From contig NZ_CAKUOF010000010.1 of assembly GCF_934668725.1 (NCBI RefSeq), positions 102,878-166,877 of the forward strand: 64,000 nucleotides of DNA. The letters run 5' to 3'. The translations under genes and the position numbers were made by a program. The DNA comes from an uncultured Dysgonomonas sp. (GTDB taxonomy: Bacteria > Bacteroidota > Bacteroidia > Bacteroidales > Dysgonomonadaceae). Positions within the stretch are counted from its first letter, which is position 1. Each line of letters starts with the position of its first letter. The notes under the pieces were generated by a model. It did not search any database, was not told where the DNA came from, and saw nothing but the letters and a program-made list of their open reading frames with translations. Below, in pieces: positions 15,182-23,853 of the stretch.

Positions 15182-17466
15182 GCTATATAAATATCCGGTT
15201 TACCATTATTAAGCCATAACTGATAATTATCCAAACCTTGAGCACTGGTCGGCAAATCCTTCAATATTATTTTCAACTTCCCATTGCTAGTATACGGATC
15301 AACCAAGAAGTATGGATAATTAGAACCTTCTGATAAATTACCATCCCGGCTATCACCAAGGAACATGCCCCGTGGATACCCCCCCACACCTGCCAATAGT
15401 GTAAATTTAAAAGCTTTGTTTGAACCTATATCTCTATATTGCATATCATAAGGAGTGAAACGAGCACGGCTATTTCCATTATTTTGCATATCCAATACCG
15501 CTCCATAATCTTCACTTCCATTCGAATATTGTTTAAGGCTCGCTACTTCTGTATTATCTTCGGCGATTAGCTTCATAGACCTATCCACAGGATCTATGAC
15601 TATCCTATATCCATTTTTATTACTCTCAAACTTACCCCTCAAATAGACTTCATTGGCTATCAATTTCCCTAAGTGGGTAACTACAAATTGAGCAATATCT
15701 TCAATTAGTGTTGGGTCATTTGCTGCATTGATAGCCTGGTCTAAAGTACCACCTGACCAAATTGCAACATCATTCTCACCCCGATTGATACCGTTGATAC
15801 CGGCATTCTCTTTCCATACAGAACCCTGCATATGGCCGAGACGAATAAGAGTAGTAAGTATCAAGCCTCCTTCAACGACCGTACTATTTTCTAAAGCTTC
15901 TCTCAGATAGTTTAAAGCCCTAACATTTCTCAAAGCTCCGTTTGCCACCCTCATAGCCTCTACATGCTGCAGATCGGATATTTCTCTGTTAGTCTCAATT
16001 GACTTATCAATCGATCTTAGTCTCGAATATCGTGGCTTATCGCCGATGGTATATGTATCTTCGTAAGTCTCTAAGCTCTTTTCGTAGCCAAACATCCGAG
16101 ATGATTTTGAGCCACCTCTTAATATCTCACTTACAAGTTTCACTTTCTGGCCCAATGGCATACTAAGCTCATTGTGGTATGCCCATACAGGGTTAACAGG
16201 ACATTCATAAGTTGCATTATCTTCTAATACGCTTTGATGCCACTGGGTAGCTTCTTCCAAGAGCTGCTGTTCAGCTTCACCTACATACTGATCACCGACC
16301 AGAGAAATATCAAAATTAAACAATACATAATTATCGCCTACACGTGGTTTTAATACATCATTGGGAATAGTAAAGCTTGGAATGTCTTGATTATTGATGA
16401 TCTCGAATTCCTGATTACTATCATGATATTTCAGCTCAAAAGTACGCCCGGACAACCAGCTATTGTCACCAAAGGTCACTGATAATGTAAGTCCCGGGAG
16501 TATATACTCAGAATTGAAATTCAGTCCCGAATCTTTGAAGTAAAAAACTAACCAGGGATTACCGTTTTCATCTTTCTGAGTATCGTCAACTCTAAGTTCT
16601 GTAATCTCACCTGTACGTTGTGGAAATATATGTTCGAATATCTTAACACCATGTATTATTTCATTGGGCTTCATGTCAGGAAAAGCATCTATAAAATCAC
16701 CATTCGAAACAGGCAATCTAAGACGTTTCTGAACAATAGCATCAGCGAGCGATCCGCTTTCAGTTCCCCTGTAATTAGTTGGTATATTTCGAGTTGATCC
16801 GAAAGCGAATAAACGTGTACAATAATCAGCACTATTATTATTCGATCTTTTGATATCAGTCAGTGCTGCATCTCTCTCTAGCTCTATTTCTTCTCCATGT
16901 TCGTAATATCCAAGATTAAGGGTTTTATTCTCATAATCGAGCCACCACTCAGCACCGAATTTCTCTGCGATCTCTGTAAGTCCGTCAAATGTATTTTGTG
17001 AATCAAAGCTTATCAGAATAGGCGTCATGGTAGGACAAACTCCCATTTTCCATTTATCCGATTCTTCTGTTAAGCCGAAATATTCATTAATGCAAATTAG
17101 AGCTATCTGGAGGAATTGCTGAGGTGTGCCTGTTAACTCCCACTGCACCTCATGCAAGTCTTGCATGGTATAGAATAGTACAAAATCCTGAAAGAACATC
17201 TCTATTGCCTCGAATTTCAAGGTATAAGTATATTCGAAAATACTTTTTTCTTCGGGCAATGATTCTTCTCGGATTGTATAACGTTTATTTTGATAATTGA
17301 TATACAGTCCTCGAGCGAACTCAAAATAACGCGTATAATTGAGTTTAAGTTGAACATAGTGCTCATTCATGAGCTCACGCTTATAAAGTCCACCTGCAAA
17401 GCCTAATGTTGCTATTTTATTATCAGAGATGTCAAATACATCTATATCTTTTCCTGTTTCAATCAT
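15166..17466 (-). CDS. Tail hub / tail-associated protein, encoded against the late strand
   Basis: A 766-residue protein. The N-terminal 350 residues have the look of the Tal / prophage-endopeptidase tail hub group (KLNYTRYFEFARGLYINYQN, an EYTYTLKFEAIEMFFQDF segment and a FGAEWWLDYENKTLNLGYYE hub-like strand). The middle holds a helical region with ISDLQHVEAMRVANGALRNV, and the C-terminal part a beta-rich fibre-like section (ANEVYLRGKFESNKNGYRIV). In related phages this gene follows Dit on the late strand. Here it lies before Dit on the opposite strand, with its own leader RNA (copy C), ending 16 bases before the ATG. Possible inversion. Confidence 0.65.
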   Translation of the reverse strand: MIETGKDIDVFDISDNKIATLGFAGGLYKRELMNEHYVQLKLNYTRYFEFARGLYINYQNKRYTIREESLPEEKSIFEYTYTLKFEAIEMFFQDFVLFYTMQDLHEVQWELTGTPQQFLQIALICINEYFGLTEESDKWKMGVCPTMTPILISFDSQNTFDGLTEIAEKFGAEWWLDYENKTLNLGYYEHGEEIELERDAALTDIKRSNNNSADYCTRLFAFGSTRNIPTNYRGTESGSLADAIVQKRLRLPVSNGDFIDAFPDMKPNEIIHGVKIFEHIFPQRTGEITELRVDDTQKDENGNPWLVFYFKDSGLNFNSEYILPGLTLSVTFGDNSWLSGRTFELKYHDSNQEFEIINNQDIPSFTIPNDVLKPRVGDNYVLFNFDISLVGDQYVGEAEQQLLEEATQWHQSVLEDNATYECPVNPVWAYHNELSMPLGQKVKLVSEILRGGSKSSRMFGYEKSLETYEDTYTIGDKPRYSRLRSIDKSIETNREISDLQHVEAMRVANGALRNVRALNYLREALENSTVVEGGLILTTLIRLGHMQGSVWKENAGINGINRGENDVAIWSGGTLDQAINAANDPTLIEDIAQFVVTHLGKLIANEVYLRGKFESNKNGYRIVIDPVDRSMKLIAEDNTEVASLKQYSNGSEDYGAVLDMQNNGNSRARFTPYDMQYRDIGSNKAFKFTLLAGVGGYPRGMFLGDSRDGNLSEGSNYPYFLVDPYTSNGKLKIILKDLPTSAQGLDNYQLWLNNGKPDIYIAEEGN

Positions 17467-17482
17467 AATTTTTATTTAAAGT

Positions 17483-17605
17483 AAAAAGACCGTCAAATAA
17501 AAGTTGCCTATTGTGGAAGTTTGCAACTAGTATTCAACAGTCTTTTTATATTTCTTTTCCGGAAACTTCCACATAACCGATTTATTGTAATATATAAACC
17601 GGAAT
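17483..17605 (-). ncRNA. Kissing-loop leader RNA, copy C (upstream of tail-hub gene)
   Basis: On the minus strand: AT box near 17590, hairpin I closed by UCGG/CCGG (17560-17562 and 17577-17580), linker GGAAAAGAAATATA, hairpin II with outer stem 17540-17547/17483-17490 (8 bp, AAAAAGAC/GTCTTTTT) and inner stem GTTGC/GCAAC (17523-17527/17503-17507). Loop-loop pairing AAACTTCCAC (17563-17572) with GTGGAAGTTT (17513-17522), a perfect 10 bp. Followed by ACTTTAAATAAAAATT and ATG, almost the same spacer as copy D. Confidence 0.7.
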
Positions 17606-17633
17606 CATTTTTCCCGATATAATCTTCTCTCTC

Positions 17634-17643
17634 TTATATTTTA
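17634..17643 (+). promoter_or_regulatory. TTATATTTTA motif before Dit gene
   Basis: TTATATTTTATTGTAAAAG lies 20 bases before ATG 17663 on the plus strand; related to the motifs at 3524 and 4365 and a candidate restart promoter for the late strand after the moron block. Confidence 0.35.
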
Positions 17644-17662
17644 TTGTAAAAGATTTTATTGC

Positions 17663-18151
17663 ATGATTCCAAGACAATTATATATCAACGATAAAGATGC
17701 GTGGGAAACATGGGGTGTTTTTCTTGAAGAAGGCAGCGAGCGTGCATTGCTTCTGGCAGCTAATAATAAAGAATTTGTCAGCAATAAAAACAGATCCGAA
17801 CATGGTAAAAGGGTGATTGTAGATAATCCCAGACTGGAAGAACGTGACGTACAGCTAGTATTTTGCTTTTTAACAGAATCAGAAGATGATTTCCTTGAGA
17901 AGTACGACGCCTTTGTTGCTGAATTGAATAGAGGTTGGGTACAGATGAGGGTAATTAAAGTAAAGAAGGTCTACAATTTTACAACAACAAACTTTCAAGA
18001 TCTGGGATACTATGGTCAAATGGGTAAACTATCAGTAAGGTTCAACGAGCCGAATCCGGATAATCGCAGCATAATTAGATTTTATACAGCATTGAGCACT
18101 CAGGATTCAAAAATGCTCCAAACACAAGATAATAAAGTAGTAATTAAGTGA
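17663..18151 (+). CDS. Distal tail (Dit)-like protein
   Basis: A 162-residue protein. The segment GKRVIVDNPRLEERDVQLVF and FLEKYDAFVAELNRGWVQM resemble the N-terminal beta-sandwich of distal tail proteins, which form the ring joining tube to hub. It restarts the late strand after the moron block and is followed 11 bases later by the tail spike. No catalytic residues are expected. The call rests on fold-like pattern and position. Confidence 0.55.
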   Translation: MIPRQLYINDKDAWETWGVFLEEGSERALLLAANNKEFVSNKNRSEHGKRVIVDNPRLEERDVQLVFCFLTESEDDFLEKYDAFVAELNRGWVQMRVIKVKKVYNFTTTNFQDLGYYGQMGKLSVRFNEPNPDNRSIIRFYTALSTQDSKMLQTQDNKVVIK

Positions 18152-18161
18152 TATTATAGAA

Positions 18162-19871
18162 ATGGCACAAGGAGAAGTACAACAGTTTCAGTTAACCAAA
18201 ATAACAGACCTTCCTCAAGCATCTACAATAGAAGGCTTGGTTACTATAGGAGTCGACAATACCAATAATAGTGTTAAAGTTCCTATTGAATTACTCAAGG
18301 GTAATAAAGGAGATTCCGGAGAACCGGGCGCTCCCGGAGAGGTAACCCTGGCAGAATTTAATCCTGTTAAGGATTCCGTTTCCGAACTAAACGAAGCCGT
18401 ATTCACCGAAATAGGAGGCTGGGAGGAAATAACAGGTATTACTTGGGAGCCTGGTTACTATGTTGACCTTAATGGAGCTATTTCAGGAGGCGGAACAAAT
18501 ACATTGTATAAGCTATCAAGCCCAATACCTATAGCAACATCAACACAATATAAGGCTTTATTACAAGCAGGTAACCTTTTAGCCGTTAGTGGATGGAATA
18601 ATACAGCCTTTGCACCTGCTTTAGCTATTGTCGGAGCAGATACTAACAATCCGTTAGAATATCCGTTCACTACTCCTAGCAATAACATCTCATCAGTTCG
18701 TTTGACCTGTAGAAAAGAATTAGCAGCTCCTAAATTGTATAAATTCAATCCAGAATCAGGACAAAAGGTCAATAGGATAGAAATTCTCGAAGAACAAGTT
18801 GATCTGATAAACCAAAAAGGAAACAACGGGCTTATAGCTAGTTTTCAGAATTTCGCAGGATCAAACACCCTTACAGGAACAGGAACAATTCTAGGAGGTG
18901 GTACTTTCAACTATCCTGTGAATATAGCAATCGAGGATTTAGACTTTTTCGCTAAGATAAAAGTTAATACAGTTGGCGTATTCGGTTTATGTCGTCCAGA
19001 TACAGCAGGATATGGAACTGTATTAGCAGTACATGATAATATTGCTGAAATACGAAAAATGAACTCTGGAACAGGAACAGTCATATACACATATACTTTA
19101 CCCTTTACCATTATAGCAGGGAGTATATATATTGTCAGGATGTATAAAAAAAATAAAGATGTATACTTTTCTATTCATTCTGATAAAGACGTGTATACAG
19201 GATTCGCTGAACGATTGGATAATAAAGATTTTGGGAGAAATTGGGGTAACCCGTCAGTTTTTTGTCAAAGCGGACAAATAGAGGTTTTAGACGCATATTT
19301 AAGGGATTCAAATTTTATATCTCCATTAACATCAATATATGGAGATAGTCTAGTAGAAGGATGGGCTTTAGTTAACGAGTTAAATAAAAGATATGCTGCA
19401 TTAATGCAGCAAGTAACAGGAGGTAATGTAGAGATATCAGGAAGAGGAGGCGAGAATACAACTACTTTATTACAAAGATTTAATGCTGAATTGCTAAAGG
19501 TAAACAGTAATTATGTAATGCCTGCCATAGGAACAAATGATACTGTAATTGCTACGTATACAACAAATATGAACACCATAATAGCCAAAGTTAAGGCACA
19601 GGGAAGAATCCCAATACTCGCAACCGTAACACCAAGATCCGGATATCCTATTGTAGATATGAATACATATGTACGTAATTCAGGTGAGTTATATGTTGAT
19701 TTTAACAAAGCAGTGAACAATGGAACTGAAACAATTTGGAACTCAACTTATGTAAACTCAGACAACGTACATCCAAATGTAGCAGGAAACGAGGTTATGT
19801 TTAAGCGTATTCTTTTCGATTTATACTTCTTATTCGATACTAAAAAAGTATATGATCATTATAAATTATAA
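18162..19871 (+). CDS. Tail spike with C-terminal SGNH esterase domain
   Basis: A 569-residue protein. Residues 1-45 look like a virion-attachment segment, followed by a short collagen-like run (GDSGEPGAPGE, about 50-60) and beta-rich repeats. From about residue 390 comes an SGNH/GDSL hydrolase: IYGDSLVEGW with Ser396, a GRGGENT block, GTNDT with Asn459, and DNVHPN with Asp534 and His537. All four family blocks are intact. Such domains on phage tails usually remove acetyl or other ester groups from capsule or O-antigen, so this is probably the receptor-binding depolymerase or deacetylase. Holin follows 3 bases later. Confidence 0.8.
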   Translation: MAQGEVQQFQLTKITDLPQASTIEGLVTIGVDNTNNSVKVPIELLKGNKGDSGEPGAPGEVTLAEFNPVKDSVSELNEAVFTEIGGWEEITGITWEPGYYVDLNGAISGGGTNTLYKLSSPIPIATSTQYKALLQAGNLLAVSGWNNTAFAPALAIVGADTNNPLEYPFTTPSNNISSVRLTCRKELAAPKLYKFNPESGQKVNRIEILEEQVDLINQKGNNGLIASFQNFAGSNTLTGTGTILGGGTFNYPVNIAIEDLDFFAKIKVNTVGVFGLCRPDTAGYGTVLAVHDNIAEIRKMNSGTGTVIYTYTLPFTIIAGSIYIVRMYKKNKDVYFSIHSDKDVYTGFAERLDNKDFGRNWGNPSVFCQSGQIEVLDAYLRDSNFISPLTSIYGDSLVEGWALVNELNKRYAALMQQVTGGNVEISGRGGENTTTLLQRFNAELLKVNSNYVMPAIGTNDTVIATYTTNMNTIIAKVKAQGRIPILATVTPRSGYPIVDMNTYVRNSGELYVDFNKAVNNGTETIWNSTYVNSDNVHPNVAGNEVMFKRILFDLYFLFDTKKVYDHYKL

Positions 19872-19874
19872 ATT

Positions 19875-20303
19875 ATGGAGAATAATTATACAGATAGTTT
19901 TCTTTTAGGACTTATGGAGTTCTTTATCTGGGCAAAATGGCTGATGCTGGCAGCTTTGGTACTGACTTTTGCAGACCTTAAGTTTGGGGTGGAAAAAGCC
20001 AGATATCAGAAAGAAGAAGTACGCCGATCTCGAGCGGTTAGGCGAACTTTTCAAAAAATATCGGATTATGTAATGTGGATCGTTGTCGCCTATACATTTG
20101 ATAAGGCTTTTATATCATTTTCGATCGAATTACTGCCTTTCATTATACTGATTATTATCTATGGAATTGAACTGGAAAGTATTTACAAAAACTATGGTGC
20201 AGCAAGAGGAAAAGAGTTGAAAATTAACATCCTCGGTTTTTTCAAAAGAAAAGCCGAGATAATAGAAATAGAGGAGGAAAAAGAAAATGACACGAGGTTA
20301 TAA
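19875..20303 (+). CDS. Phage holin
   Basis: A 142-residue membrane protein with hydrophobic segments near residues 14-36 and 78-115, a basic stretch between them (KEEVRRSRAVRR) and a highly charged tail ending EEEKENDTRL. Position before a lysozyme-like gene supports a holin of the Bacteroidetes phage_holin_4-like group. It overlaps the next gene by 17 bases. Confidence 0.7.
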   Translation: MENNYTDSFLLGLMEFFIWAKWLMLAALVLTFADLKFGVEKARYQKEEVRRSRAVRRTFQKISDYVMWIVVAYTFDKAFISFSIELLPFIILIIIYGIELESIYKNYGAARGKELKINILGFFKRKAEIIEIEEEKENDTRL

Positions 20304-20700
20304 AAATTGCAATCCGGGCAATATCCGGATAAACAAAGACAAATTTCAAGGTGAAGTAATCCCATCACAGGATAAGAGTTTCAAACAGTTTAAAAATATG
20401 GCTTATGGATATCGAGCTGTGTTTGCCATATTAGACACATACCGAAAGCAAGGGTTAGATACTATTGTAAAGATTATCGGACGATGGGCACCGCCTAACG
20501 AGAACGATACACAAGGTTATATTAACTCTGTTGTCAAATGGTCAGGAGTCCCTAAAGACAAAACTCTAACAGAATACAGTGGTACTGACTATATAAATAT
20601 CGTTGCAGCTATGTCACGAATGGAAAACGGAATAGAGGCTTCTATGCCGGATGTTATAGCCGGATTTAATTTACAGGATCGCATAAAGAAAGTAGGATGA
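20287..20700 (+). CDS. Endolysin / lysozyme-like protein
   Basis: A 137-residue protein beginning MTRGYKNCNPGNIRINKDKF, with FKQFKNMAYGYRAVFAILDT. The N-C-NPGNIR...F..F....G.RA pattern is that of phage peptidoglycan-degrading proteins related to the PRD1 P5-like / structural lysozyme group. It has no signal peptide, so the holin would release it. Between holin and spanin candidates, it completes a lysis cassette. Catalytic residues cannot be assigned with certainty. Confidence 0.7.
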   Translation: MTRGYKNCNPGNIRINKDKFQGEVIPSQDKSFKQFKNMAYGYRAVFAILDTYRKQGLDTIVKIIGRWAPPNENDTQGYINSVVKWSGVPKDKTLTEYSGTDYINIVAAMSRMENGIEASMPDVIAGFNLQDRIKKVG

Positions 20701-20711
20701 AAAATTGAATT

Positions 20712-20945
20712 ATGAAAACAGAACAAGACTATTTAGAGGAATTATCTCCTTTTCAGTTAGATATAGTTGAAACATTAAAAAACATGGGATATATCCATAA
20801 TTATTTCCATACTTACATTGAAAAGGAAACAATGATATCTATAGATGTATCTAGGCTAAAGACTTTAAAAGATGTAATTGTAATTTTTTACAATGAAGGC
20901 TCAGATCAAAAGCGTTTTGAAATTAAAAAAGCATTGGGAATATGA
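20712..20945 (+). CDS. Small protein in lysis operon
   Basis: A 77-residue soluble protein (begins MKTEQDYLEELSPFQLDIVE) whose stop overlaps the spanin start. No family recognised. Confidence 0.5.
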   Translation: MKTEQDYLEELSPFQLDIVETLKNMGYIHNYFHTYIEKETMISIDVSRLKTLKDVIVIFYNEGSDQKRFEIKKALGI

Positions 20946-21382
20946 AAAAGACCATATCAGCTTTATTCGTCGTCTGCTTATTCCTAATGATGGTAAGCTG
21001 CAAAACGAAAGATCCAAAGCTTATTTATGTACCTGTAGAGAGCGTAAAAACTGAATGGAGGGATAGATATATAAAAGATTCTATACACACCAGAGACTCG
21101 GTAATCATTATTAAGGACGGAGATACAATCAAGATCAGAGAGACAAGATATGTGTATCAGAAAAATGTTGTGAGAGACTCCATAGATAAGTATGTTGGTA
21201 TTAAGATACCTATACCTTATGAAGTCAAAGAAACTGTTTATGTAGATAAGCCTGATTCGTGGTTAGATACTACCCAGAAGTATATCGCAAGATTCGGACT
21301 GGCCATATTAGCTTTTTATCTATTAGTAAAGTATCGGTCGAATATATTTAAGTTGGTTCGAAAGTGGGTGTTTAAGGTGTGA
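20942..21382 (+). CDS. Unimolecular spanin candidate
   Basis: A 146-residue protein with both features of a u-spanin: an N-terminal lipoprotein signal (ISALFVVCLFLMMVSC, Cys20) that would anchor it in the outer membrane, and a C-terminal transmembrane segment (FGLAILAFYLLVKY, about 118-131) followed by basic residues for the inner membrane. The region between is extended and charged. Placed last in the lysis cassette, it would fuse the two membranes after cell wall digestion. Confidence 0.65.
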   Translation: MKKTISALFVVCLFLMMVSCKTKDPKLIYVPVESVKTEWRDRYIKDSIHTRDSVIIIKDGDTIKIRETRYVYQKNVVRDSIDKYVGIKIPIPYEVKETVYVDKPDSWLDTTQKYIARFGLAILAFYLLVKYRSNIFKLVRKWVFKV

Positions 21383-21426
21383 GTATAATTTCTTTTTTTT
21401 ATCAATACATAAATGGTGATATATTG

Positions 21427-21434
21427 TATATTTG
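21427..21434 (+). promoter_or_regulatory. Promoter of GHKL/DUF4325 cassette (TATATTTG)
   Basis: TATATTTG matches TAnnTTTG, 37 bases before the TTG start at 21471. It indicates that the three-gene cassette is transcribed independently of the late operon. Confidence 0.55.
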
Positions 21435-21470
21435 TAATTTAAATTATACAAACTACAAATATAATTAACC

Positions 21471-22574
21471 TTGAGAACAAAATTTTCACTTAATCAGCAT
21501 CGAAAGATATTAAAAAGAAGAAACTATAAAAGTTTTTTGAGGAAGCTAAGGTTTAAAAAGAAGAAAAAATTAAGGATGTCTGGACATTTTAATGAAAAAT
21601 ACATAAAAAGTCTTGAAATGTCTGCTCGATATGATTCAAGGATAAAATACAAAGATTATAAATGGATAAAAGCACCAACTAACTTTTCATTGATAGACAA
21701 TCCAGAAGAAAGTATTAGTTTTATTGATTCGATAAATAAGTGCTATATGAGGAAACGGAGGGTATTTATCAATTTAGAATTTGTTGATAATATTGGGCAT
21801 GGAGCTATAGTAGTATTACTGTCAAAAATGATTCAGTTTAAATCTAATAATATAAAATTTAATGGAAATTTCCCTCGAGATACTAAATCAAAGTCTATGT
21901 TAAAAAGGTCTGGTTTCTTTGATAATCTGTATAAAGAGTTTAATGTTCAAGATGAATATGAATTGACTCCTATGGGTAATTCCATATATACCCATGCTCA
22001 AAAAACAGTAAATTCTGAATTAACTGATACAATAATAAAAAAATCAACTACATCTATATGGGGAGAGGAGAGAAGGTGTTTAGGTCTACAAAGAGTATTT
22101 TTAGAATTGATGCAAAATACGAATAATCATGCTTCTTTTCAAACTAGTGGAGATAAGCATTGGTGGATGTCTATCAATTATAAAAAAGAAGAGGATAAAG
22201 TATGTTTTTCCTTTTTGGATTTTGGTGTTGGTATTTTTGAAAGTTTAGCAAATAAAAAAAACGGAACAATATTTTTTGGAGTTCTGGATAAAATAATTAG
22301 TATCTTTAAACCTCAAGATAATTCGGATATTTTGCGACTCTTACTTTCAGGAGAAGTGCATAAAACTGCAAGCAAAAAATATTATAGAGGAAAAGGATTA
22401 CCTGGAATTTTTAATGCGAGCAAGAAAAATGAAATTAAAAATTTGAAAATAATATCAAATAATGCTTATGCAGATACAAATTCTGAGGTGTATAAAAAAT
22501 TAAAAAATAATTTTACAGGAACATTTGTTTACTGGGAATTAACAAAAGATACTTTTAATATAAAAGCACTATGA
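21471..22574 (+). CDS. STAS-like plus GHKL ATPase domain protein
   Basis: A 367-residue protein, TTG start at 21471 (an ATG at 21576 would remove a very basic 35-residue leader). Residues about 60-160 resemble a STAS-like fold (RRVFINLEFVDNIGHGAIVV). Residues about 205-365 are a GHKL ATPase: N-box ELMQNTNNHA near 212, G1 box LDFGVGIF near 250, G2 box RGKGLPGIF near 306 and GTFVYWEL at the end. There is no histidine phospho-acceptor domain, so this is not an ordinary sensor kinase. First gene of a three-gene cassette, overlapping the DUF4325 gene by 4 bases. Confidence 0.75.
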   Translation: MRTKFSLNQHRKILKRRNYKSFLRKLRFKKKKKLRMSGHFNEKYIKSLEMSARYDSRIKYKDYKWIKAPTNFSLIDNPEESISFIDSINKCYMRKRRVFINLEFVDNIGHGAIVVLLSKMIQFKSNNIKFNGNFPRDTKSKSMLKRSGFFDNLYKEFNVQDEYELTPMGNSIYTHAQKTVNSELTDTIIKKSTTSIWGEERRCLGLQRVFLELMQNTNNHASFQTSGDKHWWMSINYKKEEDKVCFSFLDFGVGIFESLANKKNGTIFFGVLDKIISIFKPQDNSDILRLLLSGEVHKTASKKYYRGKGLPGIFNASKKNEIKNLKIISNNAYADTNSEVYKKLKNNFTGTFVYWELTKDTFNIKAL

Positions 22575-22906
22575 TACAAATTAATATAGCGAATGATTAC
22601 AGTAAAACACCGGGAGCTAGATATGAATCAGAGGGGGCATATTCTGGTGAAAGATTTAGAACGGAGATATTATTACCTAATTTAAAAAAGGCTATTAATG
22701 AAAATTCTATATTAGAAGTTGTTCTAGATGGTACAGCTGGATTTGGAACTTCTTTTTTAGAGGAAGCTTTCGGGGGGTTAATTAGAATAGACAAAATCGA
22801 ATATCCTTTAATAAAGAAAAAAATTAAATTTATTTCTTTAGAATATCCAGATTATATAGACGAAATTAATGAATACTTAGAAGATGCTGTAAATAATGAA
22901 AAATAA
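22571..22906 (+). CDS. DUF4325 (STAS-like) protein
   Basis: A 111-residue protein with the DUF4325 core LDGTAGFGTSFLEEAFGGL (residues about 53-71), the most conserved part of this STAS-like family. DUF4325 genes are known to sit beside GHKL ATPases, much like anti-anti-sigma and anti-sigma pairs. It overlaps both neighbours (4 and 11 bases), so stoichiometric co-expression is likely. Role unknown; a switch partner for the ATPase is the obvious inference. Confidence 0.8.
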   Translation: MIQINIANDYSKTPGARYESEGAYSGERFRTEILLPNLKKAINENSILEVVLDGTAGFGTSFLEEAFGGLIRIDKIEYPLIKKKIKFISLEYPDYIDEINEYLEDAVNNEK

Positions 22907-23471
22907 TATTGTATTCTATATAGTTGTATTATGTATCGGTGTAGTGATAGGTAAAATGTTTAACTGGGGATATTTTGAACTGAAAAGTGAGATTAGTATT
23001 ATAGAAGCTATAACTTTATTTGTCACCATAGGGCTGGCTTTATATGTTGCAAAGATTTTAGAAAAAGAAGTCCAAGACACCAGAGTTCAAAAAGATTTAT
23101 ATATTTCAAAATTTTGTGAAATTGATGAACTATTGTCTAGTCTCGAGCTTTTAGTAGAAAGTGATACTCCTCCATATGGTAAAATAATAAACAAAATTCA
23201 TATTTGCGGAGTAAAGCATACATCTACAATAAAGATGATTGAAGATTCTCCCATTGCAAGCAAGAATCTAGATAAGATAAAACAATGTAAAGCCGAAATA
23301 GGGAAACATATTCGAAAATTAAGGCGATTACTGACAGAAGTCGACTCAGAAAATATTATATCTAATAATGTAATGAAATATTCTAATGCTAGGATATTAG
23401 AGATACACACAAAATCAAATGATCTAAAAAATAGTATTTTAAAGTTGAAAATATTAACTAATATGTTATAA
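22896..23471 (+). CDS. Two-helix membrane protein of GHKL/DUF4325 cassette
   Basis: A 191-residue protein with transmembrane segments at residues about 4-20 (IVFYIVVLCIGVVIG) and 34-52 (ITLFVTIGLALYVAKIL), then a cytoplasmic helical region of 140 residues. Overlap with the DUF4325 gene ties it to the cassette. As a membrane component it could be the effector of a defence or exclusion system. No named family. Confidence 0.6.
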   Translation: MKNNIVFYIVVLCIGVVIGKMFNWGYFELKSEISIIEAITLFVTIGLALYVAKILEKEVQDTRVQKDLYISKFCEIDELLSSLELLVESDTPPYGKIINKIHICGVKHTSTIKMIEDSPIASKNLDKIKQCKAEIGKHIRKLRRLLTEVDSENIISNNVMKYSNARILEIHTKSNDLKNSILKLKILTNML

Positions 23472-23519
23472 TCATCTCCAGAAAGCGAATAAAAACTAAA
23501 TCTTATATATCATTTTAGC

Positions 23520-23545
23520 AAGCCTCCCTCCGGAGGCTTTTTTCT
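23520..23545 (+). terminator. Terminator of GHKL/DUF4325 cassette
   Basis: Stem AAGCCTCC / GGAGGCTT followed by TTTTTCTTT. Confidence 0.8.
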
Positions 23546-23594
23546 TTCTATATTAAGTATCTTACCTTATAAGCATTATTCTGTTTTGTTTATT

Positions 23595-23850
23595 GCTTAC
23601 AAAACTTACCTATTTATTTAATGTGTGACTTGTGGCTTTGGGTGTAATATGTATTTACCATACATTTGAACCGTAGTTTAATACATGTTAGCTAGATGCA
23701 TTTTATGTACGTGCTTAGAATTGTTGTTATATTATCCTCTCTAGAATAATGTTGTCGATTACTGCATAAAATGTATTAAAACCTTATGTGTATGTGCATA
23801 ATGGCTATTAGTGCTCTGGGCAGTGATTGTTCGGGGCACTATTTTTTTTA
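23595..23850 (+). repeat. Tandem non-coding unit 1, ending in hairpin 23809-23841
   Basis: No coding frame. The unit begins GCTTACAAAACTTACC, has GTATTTACCA in its middle, and ends with hairpin TAGTGCTC / GGGCACTA (8 bp) whose loop contains GTGATTGTTCG, followed by eight T. A diverged second copy follows directly. The terminator-like end suggests a transcribed small RNA read on the plus strand. Confidence 0.5.
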
Positions 23851-23853
23851 AAA

